NCBI GenBank assembly: GCA_004843165.1
Contig: CP039459.1
Span: forward strand, 62,001-126,000
DNA length: 64,000 bases
Source: Acetobacteraceae bacterium
GTDB lineage: Bacteria; Pseudomonadota; Alphaproteobacteria; Acetobacterales; Acetobacteraceae
Direction: 5' to 3'
Part shown: piece by piece, positions 1 through 8,701 of the stretch
How positions within the stretch are numbered: the stretch's first letter is position 1
Layout: every line of letters begins with the position of its first letter
Notes under the pieces: generated by a model
Seen by the model: only the letters and a program-made list of their open reading frames with translations
Told to the model about the DNA's origin: nothing
Database searches by the model: none
Program-made: the position numbers and the translations under genes

Positions 1-519
1 TGGATATTAGGTGTTTTTGCGCTTCTTTTGACCAGTCTTTACCCAACGGCAAAACGTTTCTTTGCCTGCCCGCAACTTATTTTGGGGCTAACCTTTGGGT
101 TTGGAACACTTATTGCCTATGCGGCGATGACAGAAACACTCTCTCCTGCTGTGATTTCTCTCTATCTCGGTGTTGTCTTTTGGCAAATGGGCTATGATAC
201 AATCTATGGCTTCCAAGATATGAAAGATGATCAAAAAATTGGTGTAAAATCTGCCTCTCTCTTAATGCGCCATCACGCAAAAATATTTATCTCAGCTTGT
301 TATTTTGGAACATTTTTAGGATTTAGTTTGGCTATTTGGCTCGGAGACTTTCTTCCTTTAGGGGCTATTGCACTGCTTCCAGGAATGTTTTTGCTTTTTT
401 CTCAGATTGTTTTTTTAAATCCGAATGCCCCAGCTACTTGCCTGTCTCAATTCAAACAAAATGTTCTGATTGGCTGGCTTTTTGTTGTAGGCTGGGGGAT
501 CGAAAGACTTCTTTCCTAG
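1..519 (+). CDS. ubiA: 4-hydroxybenzoate polyprenyltransferase, 3' part
   Basis: The reading frame is open from the first base, so the 5' end lies outside the window and only the C-terminal 172 residues are seen. UbiA attaches the polyprenyl tail to 4-hydroxybenzoate in the inner membrane, an early ubiquinone step. Visible marks are the LYPTAKR segment typical of the family loop, hydrophobic transmembrane stretches, and the second Asp-rich motif (YGFQDMKDDQKIGVKS), which binds the Mg-diphosphate of the prenyl donor. It converges on der, with 4 bases between the stops. Another ubiquinone gene, ubiG, lies at 27.6 kb. Another UbiA-superfamily prenyltransferase is possible, but the motif favours UbiA. 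Confidence 0.9.
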   Translation, partial: WILGVFALLLTSLYPTAKRFFACPQLILGLTFGFGTLIAYAAMTETLSPAVISLYLGVVFWQMGYDTIYGFQDMKDDQKIGVKSASLLMRHHAKIFISACYFGTFLGFSLAIWLGDFLPLGAIALLPGMFLLFSQIVFLNPNAPATCLSQFKQNVLIGWLFVVGWGIERLLS

Positions 520-523
520 AAAC

Positions 524-1936
524 TTAGCGCTTCTCTTCCTCATATGGGTTCTTGCTCGATCGTAATTGCAAGCGGACAGGAACCCCTGAAAGTCCAAAAG
601 TTTCTCTTAAACCATTAACAAGATAGCGTTTATAGCTTTCAGGAATGCTTTCCACCCTTGTTCCAAAGATAACAAAGGTTGGCGGAGAAGCTTTTACCTG
701 CGTGATATAGCGTAATTTTAAACGGCGTCCGTTTACCATTGAAGGTGGATGCCTCTCGAGCATTTCAGCAAACCAGCGATTTAAGGCGCCTGTACCGACA
801 CGTTGTCGCCATATGGCAATATTCTTTAAAACGGCCTCTAAGAGCTGATCTAAACCACGTCCTTTGAGAGCGGAAGAAGTAATCGTTGGTATCCCCTTAA
901 GCTGAGCTAAAGAAATTTCCAATCGATCCATTATTTTTTTACGGGTTTCTTTATGATCTTTAACAAGATCCCATTTATTCATCACTAAGATACAGGCACG
1001 CCCCTCCTCTTCGATCAAACGTGCTAGCTGTAAATCTTGCTCATCAAGACCTCGCTCGGCATCAATCACGAGCATGACGGCCTCTGAAGATTTAATTGCG
1101 GCAATAGACGCTTGAACGGAACTTTTCTCCAAAGAGGCTTTTTCTATTCTAGCACGTTTACGCATACCCGCCGTATCCGTAATCTCAATCTGACGGCCTT
1201 TATAATAGAAAGAACAAAGAACAGAATCACGTGTCAGGCCTGCCTCAGGCCCTGTGATCATTCTCTCTTCTCCTAAAAAAGCATTAATTAGCGTCGATTT
1301 CCCCGCATTTGGACGTCCGACGATGGCGACTCTTACAGGTCGTGTATCGACCTCTTCCTGCCCTTCCTCTGAATTCTCTTCTTCAATTTCAGGGACTTCA
1401 ATTTCCGATTCATCTTCTGACGGAAGATTTTCAGCGACTTCACCAATTAAGTAACTGATACCCTCGGCATGCTCAGCGGAAACAGCGATACAATCTCCCA
1501 AACCAAGCTCGTATGCATCTAAAACGCCGGCATCTCCGGCCTTTCCTTCTGCTTTGTTCGCAATCAACATCACCGGACGGCCTTGCTGACGAAGCCAGCG
1601 CGCAAAGAAAATATCTGCGGCCGTAATGCCGGCACGGGAATCAATGCAGAACAGAACTAAATCCGCCTCTGAAACAGCCTGTTTCGTCGAATCTGTCATT
1701 CTCGCGCCAAGGCTTCCGGAATCATTTTCTTCGAGACCCGCTGTATCCATAAGGAAAATATCACGTCCTCTGAATGTTGTTTCACAGGCCTGACGGTCTC
1801 TTGTGACACCGGGCTGATCGGAAACAATCGCTTTCCTTTTTCCTGTCAAACGGTTGAATAAGGTTGATTTGCCAACATTTGGACGTCCAACAAGGACGAC
1901 GAGCGGTAATTTTTTATTTTGAGATAAATCTGACAC
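524..1936 (-). CDS. der: ribosome biogenesis GTPase Der (EngA)
   Basis: Essential double GTPase that helps mature the 50S subunit. The 470 residues hold two G domains: the first P-loop GRPNVGKST is near residue 17 and the second GRPNAGKST near 208, each followed by a DTAG switch (DTAGLEE, DTAGMRK). The second domain has a canonical NKWD, the first a relaxed NKAE. An acidic linker of about 25 residues (about 176-200) separates the domains, and a KH-like C-terminus follows. The start is GTG with only a weak upstream AAAG. It is the last gene of a minus-strand run after yfgM-like and bamB, an order shared with gammaproteobacteria. Length and motifs are normal. Confidence 0.97.
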   Translation of the reverse strand: MSDLSQNKKLPLVVLVGRPNVGKSTLFNRLTGKRKAIVSDQPGVTRDRQACETTFRGRDIFLMDTAGLEENDSGSLGARMTDSTKQAVSEADLVLFCIDSRAGITAADIFFARWLRQQGRPVMLIANKAEGKAGDAGVLDAYELGLGDCIAVSAEHAEGISYLIGEVAENLPSEDESEIEVPEIEEENSEEGQEEVDTRPVRVAIVGRPNAGKSTLINAFLGEERMITGPEAGLTRDSVLCSFYYKGRQIEITDTAGMRKRARIEKASLEKSSVQASIAAIKSSEAVMLVIDAERGLDEQDLQLARLIEEEGRACILVMNKWDLVKDHKETRKKIMDRLEISLAQLKGIPTITSSALKGRGLDQLLEAVLKNIAIWRQRVGTGALNRWFAEMLERHPPSMVNGRRLKLRYITQVKASPPTFVIFGTRVESIPESYKRYLVNGLRETFGLSGVPVRLQLRSSKNPYEEEKR

Positions 1937-1998
1937 AGCGTTACTTTCTAGGGGGTCATCATAAGAAGAATTATTTAAAAACTAATTTTAAGGTAATA

Positions 1999-3432
1999 TT
2001 AGCCATAAGAATGCAAGTCCCCATTATGCGTTATAACTAAAATTTGTCCATCACAAATAATCGGCTGAACAGAAGAGCCGCCAGGCATACGCCTAATTTT
2101 TTCTACTCTTCCCGTATCTGCATGAATAACAGCTAAACCAGCATGGGCAAGTGTTGAAAAACAAATCAATCTACCATCAACCATCAAAGGACCTACCCAT
2201 TCAATCGCCCCTTTTTGATGTTTTTCATTGGAAAAGCGTCGTAATTGCGTAACCCACTGCACTCTTCCATTAAAGCGGTCTAAACATGCCAATTGCTGAT
2301 CTAAAGAAAGAACATAAAGCCAATTTCCACAAACACATAGTGGATTTTGACTACTTGCCTCTCTTTCCCACAGGCGCCGCCCAGAGCGCACATCCATTGC
2401 GACTAAAACTTGGGACATCGAGGCGGCATAAACCGTATTACCAACAATCACGGGACAACCACGAATACACGCAAAATCTAGAGCAGCACCACGGCCATTC
2501 CCACCACCTAAACTATCACTCCAAATAATTTCACCAGACCCTACCCGTAACGCAACCAAATCTCCGCTATTAAATCCAGCAATAAGTGTATCCCCACTAA
2601 TCGCAGGTGTCGAAGCCCCAAAAATAACCGTCGCTGCCGGAGAACCACGATATGTCCAAAGGAGTTTGCCCGTTTCTGTATCTAGGACAAAGAGACGCTC
2701 ATCAATTGTTGTAAAAGCAAGAAGTCCTTTTGCAACGACAGGCGCTGAACGACCTGGTGTTCCTGCTTCAGAACTCCATTTTATTTTTCCGGTTGCCGCA
2801 TATAAAGCCCAAACTTTCGTAACACCGTCAACGACATATAAAATATCTCCATCAACAGCAATCCCTCCCCCAATATTACTGGAATTGGTGTTAATAGCCG
2901 GCTGAAAGCTCCATAAAAAATGTCTTTTCGGCCATGTCCACGCTCTGACATTTCCTTGGGCATCCGAGGTAAAAATTCTACCTCCAGCAACAACAGGTGG
3001 AGATGCAATGGCCCCTCGGCTATTGGGAAAAGTTGTGACAATAGACAAGGCTGTTTTTAGAATATTGTAAGTTGAATCCCCCGCACCAATAGACATGCTC
3101 CAAAGCGGATGAACTCCCCGACCGGCGGCATTCGTTGAAAGATGTTCGGGAGAAATATTTTGCTGCGGCCAAGCTTTTATATTTTGAGGCGCAGGCAATA
3201 TCACTTCAGCCTTTGGCCCTGATAAGGGATGAAGCCCTGCACCAAAAGATAAAACATCTATTCGTTGTCCTGCTAAATGCGGTTTTTCTTTCTCTCCCAA
3301 AAGATGCTCAATAACAGAACATCCAGGTAAAGAAGCTACAACAGCACTTCCAGATAAAGAACGAAGAAGATTCCGGCGGGAATATTTTTTTTCAAGATCG
3401 GCTTGAGCATTTTCTTTTTCTGAAAAACCCAT
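1999..3432 (-). CDS. bamB: outer-membrane assembly lipoprotein BamB-like, PQQ-type beta-propeller
   Basis: Likely BamB, the beta-propeller lipoprotein of the BAM complex that inserts outer-membrane beta-barrels. The 477 residues contain repeated propeller blades of the PQQ-like type (for example GNVRAWTW, GKLLWTYRG, GRRLWERE, GRVQWVTQL). The N-terminus carries a twin-arginine-like stretch (SRRNLLRSL, Arg19-Arg20) leading to a lipobox LPGC with Cys38. It may therefore be a Tat-exported lipoprotein, whereas Escherichia coli BamB uses Sec. It starts 3 bases after the YfgM-like stop and precedes der. Another PQQ-repeat protein is possible, but the yfgM-bamB-der order supports BamB. Confidence 0.87.
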   Translation of the reverse strand: MGFSEKENAQADLEKKYSRRNLLRSLSGSAVVASLPGCSVIEHLLGEKEKPHLAGQRIDVLSFGAGLHPLSGPKAEVILPAPQNIKAWPQQNISPEHLSTNAAGRGVHPLWSMSIGAGDSTYNILKTALSIVTTFPNSRGAIASPPVVAGGRIFTSDAQGNVRAWTWPKRHFLWSFQPAINTNSSNIGGGIAVDGDILYVVDGVTKVWALYAATGKIKWSSEAGTPGRSAPVVAKGLLAFTTIDERLFVLDTETGKLLWTYRGSPAATVIFGASTPAISGDTLIAGFNSGDLVALRVGSGEIIWSDSLGGGNGRGAALDFACIRGCPVIVGNTVYAASMSQVLVAMDVRSGRRLWEREASSQNPLCVCGNWLYVLSLDQQLACLDRFNGRVQWVTQLRRFSNEKHQKGAIEWVGPLMVDGRLICFSTLAHAGLAVIHADTGRVEKIRRMPGGSSVQPIICDGQILVITHNGDLHSYG

Positions 3433-3435
3433 ACC

Positions 3436-4062
3436 CTATCTTTCTAGAGCTTGTAGCAATAAAGTTGCTCTCTGGTGCATACCCGACAAAGGAGTTGAAG
3501 AGGAAATAACTTCTTTTAATAAACGTAGGGCCTCTGCTTTATCTTCTTCAGAAGCACCTGGGCGCAAAGCTAAGGCAACTAGTCCCTCGCGTGCGAAATC
3601 TCCCCATAAAGGATAGGTTCTTGCAAGATTTTTATAACCTTCCTTCAATTCTCGTAACTCACGGTCAGATTGAGCCTCCTCTAAATGGGAGGCCTTTAAG
3701 TTAAGAGACATCAATAAAGCAAGTCCTTTTAAGGAATTACTTTTAAAGTTTTCTGGCGATAAAGCATTCTTTGCCTGAGCATCTAAATTATCTTTTCTTG
3801 AGAGATCACTTAGACGAATGGCAGAATATTCAGGAATTTGCTTCACATCCGTTTTTGAAAGATCTGTCATTTTTTTTTGCGCATCATGCCCTTGCAGTGC
3901 CAAAAAATACTGATCGGAAAGCTGCGTTCTTAAAAGCGTTTTCTGATGATAGTGCCATCCTACCCCGCCGCCGATAAGAGCCCCTAAACCTAATAAAGAA
4001 GCGCCACCCAAGAGCATTAACCGTGCCCAAGAACCAGAATTTCTTAAATTATTTACCTGCAT
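3436..4062 (-). CDS. YfgM-like tetratricopeptide membrane-anchored protein
   Basis: Protein of 208 residues with one N-terminal transmembrane segment (about 14-36, GGASLLGLGALIGGGVGWHY) and a helical, TPR-like periplasmic domain. The architecture matches YfgM, an ancillary subunit of the SecYEG translocon that hands exported proteins to periplasmic chaperones. Position directly upstream of bamB and der is the conserved context. Helix boundaries are inferred from residue pattern only. A 63-base gap separates it from pyrC; no strong terminator is visible there, so it may be cotranscribed. Confidence 0.75.
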   Translation of the reverse strand: MQVNNLRNSGSWARLMLLGGASLLGLGALIGGGVGWHYHQKTLLRTQLSDQYFLALQGHDAQKKMTDLSKTDVKQIPEYSAIRLSDLSRKDNLDAQAKNALSPENFKSNSLKGLALLMSLNLKASHLEEAQSDRELRELKEGYKNLARTYPLWGDFAREGLVALALRPGASEEDKAEALRLLKEVISSSTPLSGMHQRATLLLQALER

Positions 4063-4125
4063 TTGCTTCTTTCCTCAGGGTATATAATACGGCTTACTAT
4101 TTTATCTTATGAGAAGATTTTCTTT

Positions 4126-5451
4126 TCAAGAAAAAAATAAGGGAAGTTTTCCGACTGCCTTTGATGCCGTAATTTCATGCTCTCTCATAACGATCTGGCC
4201 ATTAACAATAGTCATCACAGGCCAGCCTCTGATTGATTTACCATCAAAAGGTGACCAGCCACAGGGAGAAACAAGTTTTTCTTTTGAAATTTTCGCCTCT
4301 TTTTTCATGTCTACGATTGTAAAATCAGCATCATATCCAACAGCAAGCCGTCCTTTTGTCGGCATTCCATAAACACGAGCAGGCCCTGCTGCCATTAAAT
4401 CGACTAATCTTTCTAAAGTCAGACGACCTGCGTTTACATGATCGAGCATAATTGGAAGTAACGTTTGAATTCCCGTCAAACCTGATGAACAGGCAGACCA
4501 TTCTCTTTCTTTTTCTTCCAGTGCATGCGGCGCATGATCAGAAGAAAGCACATCAACACGCCCGTCTCTTAATCCTTGCCATAAAGCATCTTGATGCGCT
4601 TTTCCTCGCAATGGTGGATTTAATACCGCCATGCCGCCAAGCTTTTCATAGCATTCCGGCGAATGAAGGGTTAAATGGTTTGCAAGCACTTCGCAAGTTG
4701 CAAAAGCTCTATGCTGACCAAGTAAAGCCATTTCCTCTGCTGTCGTCACATGTAAAATATGGATTGGTCTTTTTTCTTCATGCGCTAATTTAAGAATTTT
4801 TTTTGTAGCGAATAAGGCACAATCAACATCTCTCCAAACTTCATGCGTGCTATAAGAGGCTCCAGAATGGCGATAGGTTTTTGCTCTTTCCTGTAAGCGG
4901 TCTTCATCCTCAGCATGAAAAGCCACTCTACGATGGCCTGTCTGTAAGACTTTTCTAATGCCTGCCTCATCACCAATGAGTAAATCTCCTGTACTTGAGC
5001 CGGCAAAAACTTTAATGGCACAGACACCTTCAAGACATTCTAAAGCGGCCAAATGCGCTATATTCTGTTGAGAGGCGCCCATATAAAATCCAATATTTAC
5101 AAGCGCCTCTTGCCTTGCACGCTCGACTTTATAAGAAAGGGAATCATTATCAATGGTTGGCGGGGTATTATTGGGCATGTCCAAAATTGTTGTCAGACCA
5201 CCTAAAGCCGCACCTTTTGCGCCCGTTGCAATCGTTTCCGCATGCTCTTTTCCAGGCTCTCTTAAGTGAACATGGGAATCCATCAGTCCCGGCAGAAGAT
5301 GAAGACCGGAAAGATCAACCTCCTCTTCTGCGGTATCTTGTGCTACAGGCGAAAAAGAAACAATTTTTCCACCATGAACGGCAACATCCCCAACGCTTCC
5401 CCCCCATGGGAAAATTCGTTTCGCATTACGTAAAATGAGATCAAAATGCAT
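4126..5451 (-). CDS. pyrC: dihydroorotase
   Basis: Zinc amidohydrolase that closes carbamoyl-aspartate to dihydroorotate in pyrimidine synthesis. The 441 residues show the metal-binding HVHLREPG motif near residue 60, a later FHAEDE segment, HILHVTT, and the LSSDHAPH motif, all standard for class I dihydroorotases. It sits 3 bases after the GT9 gene in the same run and looks translationally coupled to it. The partner pyrB is not in this window. An inactive PyrC-like (PyrX) form is unlikely because the metal ligands are kept. Confidence 0.95.
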   Translation of the reverse strand: MHFDLILRNAKRIFPWGGSVGDVAVHGGKIVSFSPVAQDTAEEEVDLSGLHLLPGLMDSHVHLREPGKEHAETIATGAKGAALGGLTTILDMPNNTPPTIDNDSLSYKVERARQEALVNIGFYMGASQQNIAHLAALECLEGVCAIKVFAGSSTGDLLIGDEAGIRKVLQTGHRRVAFHAEDEDRLQERAKTYRHSGASYSTHEVWRDVDCALFATKKILKLAHEEKRPIHILHVTTAEEMALLGQHRAFATCEVLANHLTLHSPECYEKLGGMAVLNPPLRGKAHQDALWQGLRDGRVDVLSSDHAPHALEEKEREWSACSSGLTGIQTLLPIMLDHVNAGRLTLERLVDLMAAGPARVYGMPTKGRLAVGYDADFTIVDMKKEAKISKEKLVSPCGWSPFDGKSIRGWPVMTIVNGQIVMREHEITASKAVGKLPLFFS

Positions 5452-5454
5452 AAC

Positions 5455-6366
5455 TTATATTCCCTTATCGTTTTTTAAATTTTCAAGCATTATTAAAATA
5501 AATTCCTGAACCCGTTCAACTGATAATAAAGACATCACGCCTTTACCTGAAAATCCTGGAGCCTCCATAAAATAGGCTTTTTCACCTCTAGGGGCGTATT
5601 TTATCGAAAGGCTAGGTCCAAATATCCCTAAAGTTGGTATTCCTATCGCAGCGCTTAAATGCATTAAGCCAGAATCATTCCCGACAAACAACGCACAATT
5701 TTGAAGGCATGCGGAAACAAATTCCAAATCCTCGCCCCCCCCGAAATCTAATGTATCCGGATGCATCTTAAAAAAAGATGAGACAGCTCTCTTTTCTTCC
5801 TCACGTGCGCCATAAAAAATAACGAGATTAAATCCTTTTCTTTTCAGAAAATTTCCTAGCTGAATAAAATTTTCAATCGGCCAGCATTTTTGTGGACTTC
5901 CTGCCGTTGGTGCCAAAGCAACATACGGAGGTGAAAACATTCTTTTTTTTGCTTTTTCCTGCATCTTAAAAGAAGGATTAATTCTCGGCATAGTTTCCAG
6001 CGGAAGAGACATTTTTTTTAATTGTGCGATGGCGCGCTGTTTTTGAAATTTTTTACCGATCAAAATTTTTCTTTGAGAAGCTCTTAAAAAAAACGAAAGG
6101 ATAGATCCCCTTAAATCGACAGTTAAAAACCATTTTGTAGGGAAACATTTACACCATAAGAAATACCAGTGGCGATTATATGACTTTTTATGAATCGGAA
6201 TAATCCGATCAATATTTGATACGGTTTTAAAAAGAGAAACAACCTCAGCACCACAAGCGATTGTAAAGCGTGCTGTTGGAAATTGCTGTGTTAGAGCCTC
6301 CAGAACAGATAAAGAAATTACAGCATCACCCAAACGTGATGAGGTAATAAATAAAATCTTTATCAT
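5455..6366 (-). CDS. glycosyltransferase family 9 (heptosyltransferase-like)
   Basis: Likely adds a heptose or related sugar to lipopolysaccharide core, or a similar surface glycan, from the cytoplasmic face. The start is set at the ATG that overlaps the dnaQ stop as ATGA, giving 303 residues and the typical GT9 opening KILFITSSRLGD. The donor-binding C-terminal half has the family pattern VALAPTAGSPQKCWPIENF and FVGNDSGLMHLSAAIGIPTLGIFG, the second being the GT9 hallmark. A longer in-frame start four codons upstream exists but is less likely. Which sugar it transfers cannot be read from sequence. Confidence 0.87.
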   Translation of the reverse strand: MIKILFITSSRLGDAVISLSVLEALTQQFPTARFTIACGAEVVSLFKTVSNIDRIIPIHKKSYNRHWYFLWCKCFPTKWFLTVDLRGSILSFFLRASQRKILIGKKFQKQRAIAQLKKMSLPLETMPRINPSFKMQEKAKKRMFSPPYVALAPTAGSPQKCWPIENFIQLGNFLKRKGFNLVIFYGAREEEKRAVSSFFKMHPDTLDFGGGEDLEFVSACLQNCALFVGNDSGLMHLSAAIGIPTLGIFGPSLSIKYAPRGEKAYFMEAPGFSGKGVMSLLSVERVQEFILIMLENLKNDKGI

Positions 6367-7055
6367 TCTTGATTCCACATCATCCCGGCATTGTCCCCAA
6401 TAAAATCTTTATGTGCCTTCATGATTTCTTCTGAAGGAAGAGACATTATGCGGGGTATTCTATCTTCTCTAATTCTCTTAAAAGAAAAATTCTGTTTTTT
6501 TTGAGAAGCCGAATCACTCTCAAGACTAAGCCCCCCTTGCCGTCCACCTATGAGTTCAAGGTACACTTGCCCCAGTAACTTACAGTCTAAAAGCGCATTA
6601 TGGGTGATACGTTCAGAACGATCAATTTTAAAGCGGCTACATAAAATATTAAGAGAATTTGGCTGGCCTGGAAATTTTTTTTTGGCCATCGCCAACGTGT
6701 CTACAGCACGTGTCTTATAATCAAGGGGTGGACGTCCGCTTTTTTGAAGCTCAGCATTTAGAAACTTAAAGTCAAAGGCTGCATTATGCGCAACCAGCTT
6801 TGAATCCCCAACAAATTCTAAAAATTCATCTATAATTTCGCCAAAAAGCGGCTGGCCCTCCACATCCGCATCTGTAAAACCGTGAACCTTTGTCGCTTCT
6901 TCGGGGATTTCTCTTTGAGGATTAATGAGGGTACGAAATTGCTGCTCTGTTGGAAGTGCATTAATCAGTTCGATCCCTGCAATTTCAATAATACGATCTC
7001 CTGTATCTGGATCCAAACCTGTGGTTTCTGTATCAAAAACAATTACACGGTTCAT
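6363..7055 (-). CDS. dnaQ: DNA polymerase III epsilon subunit (proofreading exonuclease)
   Basis: The 3'-5' exonuclease of the replicative polymerase. The 230 residues begin with Exo I motif FDTETTGLDP, followed by Exo II around VAHNAAFDFKFLNAEL and Exo III ITHNALLDCKLLGQVYLEL, so all catalytic acidic residues and the general-base His are present. The start overlaps the coaE stop as ATGA and the stop overlaps the next start. coaE-dnaQ adjacency is a common alphaproteobacterial arrangement. The polymerase subunit it should join, DnaE, is at 37.0-40.5 kb. Confidence 0.96.
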   Translation of the reverse strand: MNRVIVFDTETTGLDPDTGDRIIEIAGIELINALPTEQQFRTLINPQREIPEEATKVHGFTDADVEGQPLFGEIIDEFLEFVGDSKLVAHNAAFDFKFLNAELQKSGRPPLDYKTRAVDTLAMAKKKFPGQPNSLNILCSRFKIDRSERITHNALLDCKLLGQVYLELIGGRQGGLSLESDSASQKKQNFSFKRIREDRIPRIMSLPSEEIMKAHKDFIGDNAGMMWNQE

Positions 7056-7642
7056 CGTATCAATCCTTTTTTTCTAAGATAAGAATCTAAAAGTAACTTT
7101 GTTTCTAAAAGGGAAATATCTCCCCTAAGTACCAAGACCTTATCCGTTAAATTATTTTCCTCTTGTTTTTGGCGTTTTTCAATACGCCTGAGCTCCTCTA
7201 AAGACAAAAACCCTCTTTCAGAAATTCTTTTATGTCGGCAAGTTTCAGAAGTTTCGATATAAAAAATTTCATCACACAGAATATCTATGCCGCTTCCCCA
7301 CATTAAAGGGACATCCAAAACAATAAACGGAGAGTATTTATTTTGTGAAATAAAATTTATGGCCTTCTTTTTGACCTCTGGAAAAATAATTTCCTCCATA
7401 TCCCTTAACGAAGAATCATTTTTTAAAACTTCAAAACGTAATTTTTGACGATCAAGCTTCCCTTTTTTATCAAAGACATTTGGGAATTTTTTTTGGATCT
7501 TTCTTTGAATCTGTGCCGCCGTCTCTTGCAATTTTCTAGCTTCGAAATCCGCATCAAAGACAGGAAAATTCTTTTCTTTAAAAAAATGTGCAATCGTACT
7601 TTTTCCTGCGGCAATTTTTCCTGTAATGCCGACGACAATCAT
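7052..7642 (-). CDS. coaE: dephospho-CoA kinase
   Basis: Performs the last step of coenzyme A synthesis, phosphorylating the ribose of dephospho-CoA. The 196 residues start with the P-loop GITGKIAAGKST, followed by FDADFEARKL and the VLDVPLMWGSGID segment typical of the family. An AGGAG ribosome binding site lies six bases before the ATG. It is coupled to dnaQ by ATGA. The upstream CoA-pathway enzyme CoaX (type III pantothenate kinase) is encoded at 45.6-46.4 kb. Confidence 0.96.
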   Translation of the reverse strand: MIVVGITGKIAAGKSTIAHFFKEKNFPVFDADFEARKLQETAAQIQRKIQKKFPNVFDKKGKLDRQKLRFEVLKNDSSLRDMEEIIFPEVKKKAINFISQNKYSPFIVLDVPLMWGSGIDILCDEIFYIETSETCRHKRISERGFLSLEELRRIEKRQKQEENNLTDKVLVLRGDISLLETKLLLDSYLRKKGLIR

Positions 7643-7677
7643 CCTATCTCCTCTCTGGTCACATCATTTCCTAAAAA

Positions 7678-8430
7678 CTATCTCCACAACATCTTTTGCA
7701 TCATTATAAAAGATTGATAGAGTAATTCTGTTATGAAAATAAACGATTTTTCACTTTGTAAAAAATCCTGCCTGATCTCTATTTCTAATGCAGAAATTTT
7801 TCTGTTACCTGCATGTGTCGGGACTGTATATTCCTTTTCTAAATCCAGGCTGTAAGGTTTATTTTCGCCAATACACAAAGAATCATTTTTTCTAAAAAGT
7901 ATTTCCTTAAAAATAGAAGCAGATTCTGCATCATGGTTAAATAATAATCCAATTTCCCAAGGGCGTTTAAAAGCATCTGTTTTAAGTTTTGGCGTAAAAC
8001 TATGTAAAGAAACAAAGAATGTTGGCTTTTTTTGAGAGATTCTTTCCTCTAAAAGTTCAGAAATTTTCTGATGATAAGGTTGAAAAATCTTTTTGTGGCG
8101 CCAAGCCCTCTCCTTTTTTGAAAGATTCAGATTAGCAGGAATGATGGTTCCATCGCTTATTTCGGGAATAATATCCTTTCTCTCTGGCTGACGATTACAA
8201 TCAATCACCAAACGAGAAAAATTCTGTTCAACCAATGTTGCCTTTAAGCGGTCAGCTAATACGCTTCCAACTTCTCGGATACCAAGATCATAAGCAATAT
8301 GACGCTCTTGGTCTTTTTGAGCCAGCCCCAAATTCCCAAGGGACTCTGGAAAGAGTTTTCCTGCGTGATCGCTTACGAAAAAAAAGGGAGATTCACCAAG
8401 ACGTATATTAAAGGCAGATGCTCTTCTCAT
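7678..8430 (-). CDS. N-formylglutamate amidohydrolase-family protein
   Basis: Member of the zinc-dependent N-formylglutamate amidohydrolase family, of 250 residues from the ATG at 8430 (a TTG three codons upstream is less likely). Recognisable blocks are FFVSDHAGKLFPESLG near the N-terminus, YDLGIREVGSVLADRLKAT, VIDCNRQPE, and FVSLHSFTP, which match the family fold. The family includes HutG-type enzymes of histidine breakdown, but no hut genes are near, so the substrate is unknown. It heads the minus-strand run and faces a divergent small lipoprotein gene across about 134 bases. Confidence 0.85.
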   Translation of the reverse strand: MRRASAFNIRLGESPFFFVSDHAGKLFPESLGNLGLAQKDQERHIAYDLGIREVGSVLADRLKATLVEQNFSRLVIDCNRQPERKDIIPEISDGTIIPANLNLSKKERAWRHKKIFQPYHQKISELLEERISQKKPTFFVSLHSFTPKLKTDAFKRPWEIGLLFNHDAESASIFKEILFRKNDSLCIGENKPYSLDLEKEYTVPTHAGNRKISALEIEIRQDFLQSEKSFIFITELLYQSFIMMQKMLWR

Positions 8431-8564
8431 AATTCCCAATTTTCTGTATTTTTAGACTGTATTTCCTATTAAATGATAGCGGAGGCTTCTCCTCTTGAGA
8501 AAGATTTTTTTCTTCTCTAGGATTCTAAAAAATCATCAACCTGTCATTTTAAATTGAGATCCAA

Positions 8565-8693
8565 ATGAAAAAATCAACCATCCTTATCTCTCTCTTGGGC
8601 CTGATGCTCACTGCATGCGGTCGTGCCGGCGCACCTGTTGCCCCAGGACCTGCAGATCAAGTAGCCTATCCACAGGCCTATCCTGCTGAATAA
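8565..8693 (+). CDS. small LptM/YifL-like lipoprotein (42 aa)
   Basis: A short gene of 42 codons plus stop. The product has a lipoprotein signal (MKK, hydrophobic core, lipobox LTAC) and a short Pro-rich mature part beginning CGRAGAP and ending with a VAYPQAYP stretch. This resembles the LptM/YifL family of tiny lipoproteins that assist maturation of the LPS translocon LptD, though the match rests only on the CGxxG start. In related bacteria such genes usually sit next to lysA, which is absent here. The ribosome binding site is weak (GAGA). It converges on the MBL hydrolase gene with 8 bases between stops. Confidence 0.7.
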   Translation: MKKSTILISLLGLMLTACGRAGAPVAPGPADQVAYPQAYPAE

Positions 8694-8701
8694 AAACGCT
8701 T

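Noticed and set aside
4063-4125. Terminator after pyrC
   Set aside because: Only a weak TTTTCTT/AAGAAAA pairing exists, without a G-C-rich stem; readthrough into the YfgM-like gene is more likely.
7423-7638. Open frames inside coaE, and similar frames inside dacA, lon, tig and other genes
   Set aside because: They lie fully inside genes with clear family motifs, in another frame or strand, and show no motif of their own.
8440-8564. Small stem near 8497-8518 as a terminator or riboswitch before the 42-residue lipoprotein gene
   Set aside because: The pairing GAGAA-TTCTC is short and bulged and no known riboswitch core is visible.
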